This document shows, in pieces, positions 15,817-24,214 of a stretch of DNA of 52,957 nt. Origin of the DNA: Oscillospiraceae bacterium (GTDB taxonomy: Bacteria > Bacillota > Clostridia > Oscillospirales > Oscillospiraceae); the NCBI GenBank assembly GCA_017410075.1, contig JAFQRK010000041.1, positions 1 to 52,957 on the forward strand. Reading direction: 5' to 3'. Each line of letters opens with the position of its first letter. The first letter of the stretch is position 1. The position numbers were made by a program, and so were the translations under genes. The notes below the pieces were generated by a model that was not told where the DNA came from, did not search any database, and saw only the letters and a list, made by a program, of their open reading frames with translations.

Positions 15817-15899
15817 ATACCTCACTCCCTTCGCCATTAGTATGCCCGATTCGGCAAAAACTGCACGCAGGGAATTTTGGAAGTTTTTTCGCAATATTC

Positions 15900-15928
15900 T
15901 TGTCAAAACGCAAAAGCTGTGATATGAT
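15900..15928 (+). promoter_or_regulatory. Sigma-A promoter of the pyrF-like/glutaredoxin pair
   Basis: TTGTCA (15900-15905), a 17-base spacer and TATGAT (15923-15928), a near-consensus promoter about 40 bases upstream of the pyrF-like start codon. Confidence 0.7.
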
Positions 15929-15966
15929 TTTATCAAGAAAATACGAATTATGTTAGGAGGCAGGGT

Positions 15967-16833
15967 ATGTCTATTGATAAGCTCCACGATAAGATCAGAA
16001 AAATGAAAAATCCGTCTATGCTGGATCTTTCTGCACCTGCAGATGCGATTCCTGCCCATATTCAGCAGGGTAGCTTTGTGCAGAATTATTCCGTGTTTTG
16101 CCGTGAGCTGATGGAGGGTCTTAAGGATTCCGTTCCGGCAATTCGCTTCCACTTTAATACCTTTGCTCTGCTGGGCGGTGAGGGTCTTTCTGCGCTGTCT
16201 GTACTCTTGAAGGAGGCTGGGGAGCTGGGCTATTATGTTGTGCTGGATGCCCCCGGTATCTTGACGCCTGAGGATGCGCAGATGATCGCTGATACCGTTT
16301 TCGGCGGTGAGGATTATCCCTGCGACGGCCTGGTGATCAGCCCTTATATCGGCAGCGATGCCATCAAGCCCTTTATCAATGCCTGCAAGGCAGACAAGGA
16401 TCTTTTTGTTGTTGTCCGTTCTGCCAATAAGTCCGCGCTGGAGCTGCAGGATCTGATGACCGGCACGCGGCTTGTGCATACGGCTGCAATGGATATCGTC
16501 AGCCGCCACGGTGAAAATATCTTTGGCAAAAACGGATATTCCCGGATCGGTGCTGTTGTCAGCGCCGGTGCGCCCAACAGTCTGCGCGCTATTCGCAATG
16601 GCTACAAGTATGCGTATCTTCTGGTTGACGGCCTTGAATATCCCAGCGGTAATCATAAGAACTGCAGCCTGGCCTTTGACCGACTGGGTTACGGCGCGGT
16701 GGTCTGCGCAGGCGCATCTGTTACCGCTGCCTGGAAGGAAAACGGAACAGACGGAACGGATTATGTGGCACAGGCCTTTGAGGCGGCAGACAGAATGAAG
16801 AAGAATCTGCTGCGGTATATTACCATTCTGTAA
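15967..16833 (+). CDS. Orotidine 5'-phosphate decarboxylase-fold protein lacking the catalytic lysine
   Basis: The 288-residue protein aligns by eye along its length with type 2 PyrF. Matching blocks are IRFHFNTFALLGGEGLSAL, CDGLVISPYIGSDAIKPF (PyrF: TVNPYMGSD..PF), FVVVRSANKSALELQDL (PyrF: FVLVKTSNP...LQDL) and IGAVVSAGAPNSLRAIR (PyrF: GLVVGATYP). The catalytic motif DAKRGDI is replaced by DAPGILT (residues 94-100): the first Asp is kept, but Lys becomes Pro96 and the second Asp becomes Leu99. The phosphate-binding GxGAQGG loop is also absent. Decarboxylation is therefore unlikely, and a binding or regulatory role is inferred. ATG follows TTAGGAGG. A glutaredoxin-like gene follows after 12 bases. 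Confidence 0.72.
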   Translation: MSIDKLHDKIRKMKNPSMLDLSAPADAIPAHIQQGSFVQNYSVFCRELMEGLKDSVPAIRFHFNTFALLGGEGLSALSVLLKEAGELGYYVVLDAPGILTPEDAQMIADTVFGGEDYPCDGLVISPYIGSDAIKPFINACKADKDLFVVVRSANKSALELQDLMTGTRLVHTAAMDIVSRHGENIFGKNGYSRIGAVVSAGAPNSLRAIRNGYKYAYLLVDGLEYPSGNHKNCSLAFDRLGYGAVVCAGASVTAAWKENGTDGTDYVAQAFEAADRMKKNLLRYITIL

Positions 16834-16845
16834 GGGGGAAAGGAT

Positions 16846-17106
16846 ATGCCGAAGATCTATGGCTCTATGTTATGCCCGGATTGTGTGCAGTGCTGCGAAG
16901 AGCTGACGGCAGCAGGCATTTCCTACGAATTCTGCGATTTTGCAGACAGTCTGGTAAATTTAAAGACATTTTTGTCGATCCGCGACAAAAACGAAGTGTT
17001 TGACTCAGTCAAGGATGCAGGCAGGATCGGAATTCCCTGCATTGTGGATGAAAAGGGGAGTATTTCCCTGAATTGGTCTTCCTATGTAGGCCAGGCCGAA
17101 GCCTGA
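16846..17106 (+). CDS. Glutaredoxin-like protein
   Basis: An 86-residue thioredoxin-fold protein. The beta-alpha start MPKIYGSMLCPDCVQC holds a CPDC redox motif (C10/C13) with two more cysteines at 16 and 17. The cis-proline loop is visible as GIPC (62-65), and DEKGSISLNW fits the last beta strands. It resembles short glutaredoxin-related proteins of Clostridia. Substrate specificity cannot be read. It lies 12 bases downstream of the PyrF-like gene, so the two are probably co-transcribed. Its stop is one base from the stop of the convergent lipoprotein gene, with no terminator between them. Confidence 0.82.
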   Translation: MPKIYGSMLCPDCVQCCEELTAAGISYEFCDFADSLVNLKTFLSIRDKNEVFDSVKDAGRIGIPCIVDEKGSISLNWSSYVGQAEA

Positions 17107-17107
17107 C

Positions 17108-17341
17108 TTAGAAATCGTTGGGCATCATGGTGCCGGCACCGTTGCCGCTTTTGGGATGATTGCCGCCACCGATAAAGCCATCACCGTCGGTTGCCTGGCC
17201 GTTATCGTCTTTGGGCATCAGATCATTCATTGCTTCACTGGCATCGGTTGCCATATCATCCATCGTTGCGCCGCCGCGACAGCCTGCAAACAGGCCAAGG
17301 GTAAGGACAAGCACCAGCAAAATCGTAATCATCTTTTTCAT
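17108..17341 (-). CDS. Small secreted lipoprotein, Gly/Asp/Asn-rich
   Basis: A 77-residue predicted lipoprotein. The signal peptide MKKMITILLVLVLTLG ends in the lipobox LFAGC with the lipid-modified cysteine at position 21. The mature part is about 56 residues, rich in G, D, N and M, and ends GAGTMMPNDF. It shows no domain I recognise. ATG at 17341 follows GGGAGG. Its promoter is not clear; TTCAAT-18-TGTAAT upstream is weak. The glutaredoxin transcript may cross this gene in antisense, because the first terminator on that strand lies upstream of the lipoprotein start. Confidence 0.7.
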   Translation of the reverse strand: MKKMITILLVLVLTLGLFAGCRGGATMDDMATDASEAMNDLMPKDDNGQATDGDGFIGGGNHPKSGNGAGTMMPNDF

Positions 17342-17408
17342 TACATTTCCTCCCTAGAGTTGGATTACACGGCTAGTATCTCCGAAAATTGAAAAAACAT
17401 ACTTATAC

Positions 17409-17437
17409 ATTGCGTCTGTGAAATTTGCAGACGCAAT
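17409..17437 (+). terminator. Terminator-like hairpin between the lipoprotein gene and murB
   Basis: A perfect 10-bp stem ATTGCGTCTG/CAGACGCAAT with a nine-base loop is followed on the plus strand by TTTTATTATTTTAT. The opposite strand has no T-tract. It is the first plus-strand terminator after the glutaredoxin gene, about 300 bases downstream of it. Confidence 0.6.
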
Positions 17438-17471
17438 TTTATTATTTTATATAAAATAATAACGCTTCCAA

Positions 17472-17500
17472 TTGCATATTTGGTTTTGGTGTGATATAGT
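17472..17500 (+). promoter_or_regulatory. Sigma-A promoter of murB-whiA-dnaE
   Basis: TTGCAT (17472-17477), a 17-base spacer and TATAGT (17495-17500), about 30 bases upstream of the murB start. Confidence 0.65.
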
Positions 17501-17530
17501 ATAAAAGATATCATACACCCGGAGGCGTTT

Positions 17531-18433
17531 ATGAGGGAATTGACATCTTTACAGAAGCAGTTAAGCTCCGTTTGCGAGCTCAGATATAGTGAACCTATGA
17601 GCAGCCATACCTCCTTCCGCATCGGCGGCGAGGCAGAGGTGATGGCCTTTCCGAAAAACACGAAGGAATTGGCAGATATCCTGAAGCAGGCCGGTGCTCT
17701 GGGCGTAAAGCCAAGGATTTTGGGCGCAGGCACCAATGTGCTGGCACCGGATGAGATGCTTCCCGGCATTGTGATCTGCCTGAAGGACTGCCTGGACGGA
17801 ATGGAGCTGCTTCCTGGCTGCCGGATCTCCGTTATGGCCGGCGTTACCATGACCCGTGCCGCGCTGTTTGCGGCAAAAAACGGTCTTTCCGGTCTGGAAT
17901 TTGCCCACGGCATTCCCGGGACTGTGGGCGGCGGCGTGTATATGAACGCCGGTGCTTACGGCGGAGAGATCTGCCAGGTCTTTGAAAGCGCTGTGGTGAT
18001 GAAGCCCGACGGCACAACCAAGACGCTTTCGTTGGAACAGATGGAATTTTCCTACAGACACAGCGTTCTGGAGGGAACCGGCGATATTGTGATCAGTACG
18101 GTATTTCGTCTTGAGGAGAAGCCTGAAGCGGAAATTAGGGCGAGGATGAAGGAACTGATGGAAAAACGCAGTGCATCCCAGCCGCTGGATCTTCCGTCGG
18201 CAGGCTCGGCATTTAAGCGCCCTGTGGGCGGTTATGCGGCGGCGCTAATCGATGATGCAGGACTAAAGGGCTATCAGGTGGGCGGTGCTGCAATTTCCAC
18301 CAAGCATGCCGGCTTTGCCGTAAATCTGGGCGGTGCAACCGCGCAGGATGTAAAGACTCTGCTAAAAAATGTTTCCGATAAGGTATACGAAAAATCCGGC
18401 ATTCGTTTGGCGCCGGAAGTGAGAATTTGGTAA
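17531..18433 (+). CDS. murB: UDP-N-acetylenolpyruvoylglucosamine reductase
   Basis: MurB uses NADPH and FAD to reduce enolpyruvyl-UDP-GlcNAc to UDP-MurNAc in peptidoglycan precursor synthesis. The 300-residue protein has the FAD-binding segments NTSFRIGG-like HTSFRIGGEAEV, LGAGTNVL, and GLEFAHGIPGTVGGGVYMNAGAYGGE. The catalytic serine region is PSAGSAFKRP, and the C-terminus ends RLAPEVRIW with the conserved glutamate. It is the type with a FSYRHS motif. ATG follows CGGAGGCG. whiA follows after 22 bases; the rapZ and yvcK genes often found between them in Firmicutes are not here. Confidence 0.97.
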   Translation: MRELTSLQKQLSSVCELRYSEPMSSHTSFRIGGEAEVMAFPKNTKELADILKQAGALGVKPRILGAGTNVLAPDEMLPGIVICLKDCLDGMELLPGCRISVMAGVTMTRAALFAAKNGLSGLEFAHGIPGTVGGGVYMNAGAYGGEICQVFESAVVMKPDGTTKTLSLEQMEFSYRHSVLEGTGDIVISTVFRLEEKPEAEIRARMKELMEKRSASQPLDLPSAGSAFKRPVGGYAAALIDDAGLKGYQVGGAAISTKHAGFAVNLGGATAQDVKTLLKNVSDKVYEKSGIRLAPEVRIW

Positions 18434-18455
18434 TTTTACGAAAGGAGGGCCCGCA

Positions 18456-19370
18456 ATGGCCGTATCATTTTCTGCAACTGCCAAGGCTGAAATCTGTCGG
18501 GCCTTCCCGTCAAGACGCTGCTGCGCCCTGGCGCAATGCTTTGGCATACTGCTGTTTTGCAACAGCTTCAGCGCCGATGGCATCCGGATCATAACGGAAA
18601 GCAGGGAACTGGCGCAGACCTTGCCAAAACTGTTTAAAAAGGCGTTTTCCGTTCAGTTTGACATTGTCCCGGAGGGAGAAACCGCTGCAAAGATGGTATT
18701 TCAGATCACGGACAAGGAGAAGATCTCGCAAATTATGGCGGCCTATGGCTTCAATCCCACGGATACGCTGGCGCTGAATGTGAATCTGGCGGTGGTGGAG
18801 GAGGAATGCTGCAAGGCTTCGTTCCTGCGCGGTGCGTTCCTTTCCGGTGGGTCTGTAACAGATCCTGCCAAGGGCTATCACATCGAGATCACCACGACCC
18901 ACGGCGCTGTTGCCCGTCAGACCTATGCGCTGATGGAAGAGGTTTTGGGCTTCTACCCCAAAACGGCTGTGCGGGTAGGAACGCAGGTGCTGTATTTAAA
19001 GCAGAGTGAGCAGATCAGCGATCTTTTGACCTATTTGGGTGCGCCGGTTGCGGCAATGGGCATTATGGAGGCCCGGCTGGAGAAGGAGCTGAACAACAAG
19101 GTCAACCGCCGCTGTAACTGTGACGATGCCAACACCTCCAAGGTGGTGGAGGCAGCCCAGGAGCAGCTGGCTGCCATCCGCATTCTGCGGGAACGGGGGC
19201 AATTTGAAAACCTGCCCAAAAAGCTGCAGCAGGCGATGGTTGCAAGAGAGAACAACCCTGAATCTTCTCTGACAGAGCTGGCGGCAATGATGGAGCCGCC
19301 CATTACAAAGCCGGCAATGAATCACCGGCTGAAAAAACTGGTAGAACTTTCAAAGGAGGCTGCAATATGA
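18456..19370 (+). CDS. whiA: DNA-binding protein WhiA
   Basis: WhiA combines a LAGLIDADG homing-endonuclease-like fold with a helix-turn-helix. It regulates sporulation in Streptomyces, and in Bacillus it influences division and chromosome segregation. The 304-residue protein has the N-terminal FSATAKAEICR start, the FLRGAFLSGGSVTDPAKGYHIEI core and the Asn-rich NRRCNCDDANTSKVV segment. The C-terminal HTH contains LTELAAMM and PAMNHRLKKL (canonical SGVNHRLRKI). ATG follows AAGGAGGG. Its stop overlaps the dnaE start by four bases. Confidence 0.96.
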   Translation: MAVSFSATAKAEICRAFPSRRCCALAQCFGILLFCNSFSADGIRIITESRELAQTLPKLFKKAFSVQFDIVPEGETAAKMVFQITDKEKISQIMAAYGFNPTDTLALNVNLAVVEEECCKASFLRGAFLSGGSVTDPAKGYHIEITTTHGAVARQTYALMEEVLGFYPKTAVRVGTQVLYLKQSEQISDLLTYLGAPVAAMGIMEARLEKELNNKVNRRCNCDDANTSKVVEAAQEQLAAIRILRERGQFENLPKKLQQAMVARENNPESSLTELAAMMEPPITKPAMNHRLKKLVELSKEAAI

Positions 19371-22300
19371 GTTTTGTCCATTTACATGTGCATAGTGAAT
19401 ACAGCCTTCTTGATGGCGCCTGCCGCATTGGCGGTATGATGGATCGGGTCAAAGAGATTGGCCAGAATGCCATTGCCATTACCGACCACGGTGTTATGTA
19501 CGGCTGTATCGACTTTTACAAGGCAGCTAAGGATGCCGGCGTCAAGCCCATTATCGGCTGTGAGGTCTATGTTGCCCGTCGGGGAATGGAAGACCGGGTT
19601 CACGGCATCGACAATGACCCCTATCATCTGGTGCTGCTGTGCGAGAATATGACCGGCTATCAAAATCTGTGCTATCTGGTGTCCGAGGCCAACAGCCGCG
19701 GCTTTTACGGCAAGCCCAGAGTGGATCTTCCGCTGCTGCAGCAGCATCACGAAGGTCTGATCGCATTGTCTGCCTGCCTGGCCGGCGGTGTTGCGCAGTA
19801 TCTTCTGGATGAGGATTATGCTGCGGCTAAGGAATATGCCCTGAAGATGGCGGATATTTTCGGCCCTGACCGTTTTTATCTGGAGCTGCAGGATCACGGC
19901 ATTGAGGAGCAGCGTGCGGTCAATCAGGGCGTGCAGCGCATTGCTCGGGAGACCGGCCTGCCGATGGTTGTCACCAACGATGCCCACTACCTGCGCAAGG
20001 AAGATGCGGCAATGCAGGATGTACTTCTGTGCGTCCAGATGGGCAAGACTGTGGACGATGAGAACCGGATGAAATTCCAGACCGACGAATTTTACTTAAA
20101 ATCCGAGGAGGAGCTGCGCCAGCTGTTCCCCAATTGTCCCGAGGCATTTGAAAATACGGCAAAAATTGCCGAAATGTGCAATGTGGAGTTTGTATTCCAC
20201 GAGTATCATCTGCCGTCTTTTCCCATTCCGGAGGGCTATACCAACGATCAGTATTTCCGCAAGCTGTGCTACGAGGGCTTTGAGGAGCGGTATGAAAATC
20301 CGCCTGAGGAGTACATACAGCGGCTGGAATATGAAATTGATGTCATTAGCCGTATGGGCTATGTAAATTACTATCTCATCGTTTGGGACTTTATCCGCTT
20401 CGCCAAGGAAGCGGGCATTCCCGTAGGCCCCGGCCGTGGCTCCGGTGCGGCTTCCATTGCAGCATACTGCCTGCATATTACGGAAGTGGATCCGATGAAG
20501 TACAGCCTGATCTTCGAGCGTTTTCTGAATCCTGAACGCGTCAGTATGCCCGACTTTGATACGGACTTCTGCCAGGAGCGCCGCGGAGAGGTCATTGAGT
20601 ATGTTATGCGCAAATACGGCAGGGATCATGTTGCCCAGATCGCTACCTTCGGCACGATGGCAGCGCGGGGTGCGATCCGTGATGTGGGCCGTGCGCTGAA
20701 CTTTACCTATGCACAGACAGATGTGGTGGCAAAGCTTGTCCCCACGATGCCACTGCATATTACCCTGAAGCAGGCGCTGGAGATCAGCCCCAAGCTGAAG
20801 GAAATGTACGACGGCGATGAGCAGGTGAAAAAATTAGTGGACACCGCTATGAGTCTGGAGGGTATGCCCAGAAATACCTCCACCCACGCAGCCGGCGTTG
20901 TGATCACGGCAGATCCCGTCCATACCTATGTGCCGCTGGCGCGCAATGACGATACAATGGTCACCCAGTATACCATGACCACCATTGAGGAGCTGGGCCT
21001 GCTGAAGATGGACTTTTTGGGTCTGCGCAACCTGACGGTGATCAAGGATGCAGAGAATCAGATCCGGCAGTTTGAGCCCGAATTCTCTATGGACAATATC
21101 CCCGACGACGATGCGCAAACCTTTGCAATGGTTGCTGAGGGCAAGACCCAGGGCGTATTCCAGCTGGAATCTGCCGGTATGACCGGCGTTTGCGTGGGAA
21201 TGAAATCCTCGTCTATTGAAGACTTTACTGCTGTGGTGGCGCTGTACCGCCCCGGCCCGATGGACTCCATTCCCCAGTTTATTTCCAACAAGCTGAATCC
21301 CGGCAAGGTTACCTATAAGACACCGCTGCTGGAGCCGATTTTGAAGGTTACCTACGGCTGTATCGTCTATCAGGAGCAGGTCATCGAGATCTTCCGCTCC
21401 CTGGCCGGCTACTCTATGGGACAGGCGGATAATATCCGCCGTGCCATCTCCAAGAAGAAGCAGAAGATCATTGATGCAGAGCGGCAGACCTTTGTTTACG
21501 GCGATCAGAAGCAGGGGATCCCCGGCTGTATCGCACGGGGCGTACCGGAGGCGGTTGCACAGTCTATCTATGACGAGATCGTTACCTTCGCCAACTATGC
21601 CTTTAACAAGGCCCACGCGGTCTGCTACGCGGTTGTTGCATATCAGACGGCTTATTTGAAGTGCCACTATCCCAAGCAGTATATGGCGGCGCTGATGACC
21701 TCTGTGCTGGACAGTGCGGAGAAGGTCTCCGGCTATATTGCGGAGTGCAAGAGTATGGGCATTCCCGTGCTGCCGCCGGATATTAACCGTTCCAGCGATA
21801 CCTTTACCGTTGAGGGAGACGCGATCCGGTTCGGTTTGGGCGCGGTGAAGAATGTAGGCCGCGGCCTGATCCGCACAATGGCAGCCCATCGGGAAGAGGG
21901 CGGCGACTTTAAGTCGCTGGAGGATTTCCTGCAGCGAATGGGTGAGGGCGAGCTGAACAAGCGGGCAGTTGAAAACTTTATCAAGTGCGGCGCTATGGAT
22001 AGCTTCGGCTATCACCGCAGCGAACTGCTGGCGGTATACGAGAGCATGATGGACAGCGTTTCTGCCTCCAGAAAGAAGAATCTGGACGGCCAGATGGGTC
22101 TGTTTTCCATGCTGGAAGATGAGGACAAGGCTGCTGCTATTCCCATTCCCAAGCTGCCGGAGATGAACAAGGCAGACCTGATGGCGCTGGAAAAGGAGAC
22201 CACGGGTATCTATCTGTCCGGCCATCCCATGGATGACTACCGTCAGTTCCTGCGCAATACCCATGTTGTTCCCATTGGCAATCTGATGAGTGAGGACAGT

Positions 22301-22822
22301 ACCTACGCCGATGATTCCATCATCAGCGTGGCGGGTATCGTCCAGAGTGTGAAGATGAAGACCACCCGTAATAACTCCATGATGGCCTATGTGACCCTGG
22401 AGGATGACACATCGTCCATTGAAATGCTGGCATTTTCCAATGTTTTGAATCAATACGGAGGTTATTTGCGGGAAAACAGCCCCGTCGTTATTACTGGACG
22501 GCTTTCCATCCGGGATGAGAAAGAGCCCCAGATCGTGATCAACCGGGCAAGACCGATTTCTGATTACACAGAGGCAGTTCCCGAGCCCCAGCCGGCGCCC
22601 AAGCCGGTGCAGGGGAGTACGCTGTATCTTCAGCTGACGGGGGAGAGCGATCCCAGATTCCGCAAGGTGCGGGCGACCGTAAATATGTTCCCCGGAAGCA
22701 GTACAGTTAAGGTGTTTTTTGCTGACACCCGTAAGCTGATGGGCACAACGGCTGCACTGGACAGCGCTATGATCGACGAGCTGAAAGATCTTCTGGGCGA
22801 AAGCAATGTTGTTTTGAAATAA
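19367..22822 (+). CDS. dnaE: DNA polymerase III alpha subunit DnaE
   Basis: The C-family replicative polymerase subunit; in Firmicutes DnaE cooperates with PolC and extends primers on the lagging strand. The 1151-residue protein starts with a PHP domain (HLHVHSEYSLLDGACR, ITDHGVMYG). It then has the polymerase core with GPGRGSGAASI and the catalytic aspartates in PDFDTDF (about 393-399), the finger region, a helix-hairpin-helix segment and a C-terminal OB fold (about 990-1070). The PHP metal ligands look intact. ATG follows GGAGGCTG and overlaps whiA, so translation is coupled. There is no clear terminator before the next promoter. Confidence 0.97.
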   Translation: MSFVHLHVHSEYSLLDGACRIGGMMDRVKEIGQNAIAITDHGVMYGCIDFYKAAKDAGVKPIIGCEVYVARRGMEDRVHGIDNDPYHLVLLCENMTGYQNLCYLVSEANSRGFYGKPRVDLPLLQQHHEGLIALSACLAGGVAQYLLDEDYAAAKEYALKMADIFGPDRFYLELQDHGIEEQRAVNQGVQRIARETGLPMVVTNDAHYLRKEDAAMQDVLLCVQMGKTVDDENRMKFQTDEFYLKSEEELRQLFPNCPEAFENTAKIAEMCNVEFVFHEYHLPSFPIPEGYTNDQYFRKLCYEGFEERYENPPEEYIQRLEYEIDVISRMGYVNYYLIVWDFIRFAKEAGIPVGPGRGSGAASIAAYCLHITEVDPMKYSLIFERFLNPERVSMPDFDTDFCQERRGEVIEYVMRKYGRDHVAQIATFGTMAARGAIRDVGRALNFTYAQTDVVAKLVPTMPLHITLKQALEISPKLKEMYDGDEQVKKLVDTAMSLEGMPRNTSTHAAGVVITADPVHTYVPLARNDDTMVTQYTMTTIEELGLLKMDFLGLRNLTVIKDAENQIRQFEPEFSMDNIPDDDAQTFAMVAEGKTQGVFQLESAGMTGVCVGMKSSSIEDFTAVVALYRPGPMDSIPQFISNKLNPGKVTYKTPLLEPILKVTYGCIVYQEQVIEIFRSLAGYSMGQADNIRRAISKKKQKIIDAERQTFVYGDQKQGIPGCIARGVPEAVAQSIYDEIVTFANYAFNKAHAVCYAVVAYQTAYLKCHYPKQYMAALMTSVLDSAEKVSGYIAECKSMGIPVLPPDINRSSDTFTVEGDAIRFGLGAVKNVGRGLIRTMAAHREEGGDFKSLEDFLQRMGEGELNKRAVENFIKCGAMDSFGYHRSELLAVYESMMDSVSASRKKNLDGQMGLFSMLEDEDKAAAIPIPKLPEMNKADLMALEKETTGIYLSGHPMDDYRQFLRNTHVVPIGNLMSEDSTYADDSIISVAGIVQSVKMKTTRNNSMMAYVTLEDDTSSIEMLAFSNVLNQYGGYLRENSPVVITGRLSIRDEKEPQIVINRARPISDYTEAVPEPQPAPKPVQGSTLYLQLTGESDPRFRKVRATVNMFPGSSTVKVFFADTRKLMGTTAALDSAMIDELKDLLGESNVVLK

Positions 22823-22823
22823 C

Positions 22824-22852
22824 TTTACATTTTCGAAAATTTGTGCTATAAT
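22824..22852 (+). promoter_or_regulatory. Strong sigma-A promoter of the lipoprotein/two-component/recA run
   Basis: TTTACA (22824-22829), a 17-base spacer and a perfect TATAAT (22847-22852) preceded by TGC as an extended -10. The start would be near 22859, right after the dnaE stop. The next clear terminator on this strand is at 33124. Confidence 0.8.
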
Positions 22853-22880
22853 AAAAACGGTCAAGGGAGGTGTGATCGCC

Positions 22881-24203
22881 TTGAATAGAATTCGAATATT
22901 TGCTGCATTGCTGGCGGTCATACTGCTTCTGACAGGATGCAGCTTCCGGACGGTCAGTGAGCTGTACAGCCTGCCCAAGCGCTCTAAGGGCTACAACAAT
23001 TTGCAGTCCGTAATACAGGGCACGATGAACGGCTGGGAGTATGATGCACCGCAAAGCGGTGAAAACCAGCAGACTATGCAAACCGCCGATCTGGACGGCG
23101 ACGGAAATAACGAGTATCTGCTGTTTGCAAAAAGCAATTCAGCTGAGAAGCCTTTGCGCATTTTCATTTTCAGCGGTGACGGCAAGGAATACTGGCTGCA
23201 GGACACCATTGAGTGTATTGGCTCGTCCTTTGATCAGGTTGCCTATGTGAAGATCCGCAGCGGCAAGGGCCTGCAGCTGGTGGTGGGACACCAGGTCAGC
23301 GACCAGGTTTTGAAATCTATGTCTGTTTATCAGATGGCAGACGGCGAGATCGAGCGAATTCTCACCGCAAATTATTCCCGTTTTCTTTGCTGCGATCTGG
23401 ATGAAAACGGACTGAGTGAGGTCTTTGTGATCCGTCCGGGCGCGGAGAATGCCACCAGATGCGTGGCAGAGCTTTACGGCAGCCGCAACGGGATTATCGA
23501 GCGCTCTCAGGAGGTCTCTCTGTCGGCATCGGCAGACAGCATTAAGCGCATTGTGGTTGGCAGACTGTATGACGGCCCGGCCGCCGTATATGTTGCCAGC
23601 GGATTGGACGGAGATTCCGTCATTACGGATGCCTGCGCTTTGCTGGACGGCCACCTTACCAATGTTTCCCTTTCTGCAGAATCCGGCACAAGTGTGCAGA
23701 CCATCCGAAACTACTATGTTTATGCAGACGATGTGGACAGTGACGGTGTTCTGGAGCTGCCCCGGCTGGTATCTCTGGCTGCGCCGTCCGGTGCACAAAG
23801 CGATGAGGATCAGTATGTGATCCAGTGGTATGCGCTGAATTCTGACGGATCAACTGTGGATAAGCTGTATACCTATCATAATTTTGTCGGCGGATGGTAT
23901 TTGCAGATCGATGCCGGTATTGCCGGCGATCTTACTGTATCGCAGCGCGGCAACAGCTATGAATTCGGCCTCTGGGATGCGCAAAATCAGCGGGGGCAAA
24001 AGCTGATGACGCTGTATGTTCTGACCGGTCAGCGCCGGGAGGAGCAGGCGGTGGAGGACAACCGTTTTATTGTTTATAAGAATGACTCCACGATTTACGC
24101 TGTAAAGCTTGAGGTCGCATCGGCAGGTTACGGTATGACCCAGGAAAGTTTGATCGACAGCTTCCATTTGATCGTTAACGATTGGAACTCCGGTATGATG
24201 TAA
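22881..24203 (+). CDS. Lipoprotein with FG-GAP/VCBS-like acidic repeats
   Basis: A 440-residue predicted lipoprotein of unknown function. The chosen start is TTG at 22881, ten bases after GGGAGG; an upstream in-frame GTG at 22872 lies only one base from that site. The signal peptide ends in LLLTGC, with the lipidated cysteine at about position 20. The mature part contains calcium-loop-like repeats: DLDGDGNNEYLLF, DLDENGLSEVFVI and DVDSDGVLELPRL, separated by beta-rich sequence, so an extracellular beta-propeller-like fold is likely. It directly precedes a response regulator and a sensor kinase, which suggests an accessory sensing role (inference). Confidence 0.75.
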   Translation: MNRIRIFAALLAVILLLTGCSFRTVSELYSLPKRSKGYNNLQSVIQGTMNGWEYDAPQSGENQQTMQTADLDGDGNNEYLLFAKSNSAEKPLRIFIFSGDGKEYWLQDTIECIGSSFDQVAYVKIRSGKGLQLVVGHQVSDQVLKSMSVYQMADGEIERILTANYSRFLCCDLDENGLSEVFVIRPGAENATRCVAELYGSRNGIIERSQEVSLSASADSIKRIVVGRLYDGPAAVYVASGLDGDSVITDACALLDGHLTNVSLSAESGTSVQTIRNYYVYADDVDSDGVLELPRLVSLAAPSGAQSDEDQYVIQWYALNSDGSTVDKLYTYHNFVGGWYLQIDAGIAGDLTVSQRGNSYEFGLWDAQNQRGQKLMTLYVLTGQRREEQAVEDNRFIVYKNDSTIYAVKLEVASAGYGMTQESLIDSFHLIVNDWNSGMM

Positions 24204-24214
24204 GAGGTGTAGAT

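Noticed and set aside
15640..16656. 338-codon minus-strand frame extending from the small membrane protein
   Set aside because: Only the last 58 codons follow a ribosome-binding site. The upstream part is antisense to the PyrF-like gene.
20834..22978. 714-codon minus-strand open frame opposite dnaE
   Set aside because: Antisense to a complete DnaE. The long frame reflects codon bias of the sense gene.
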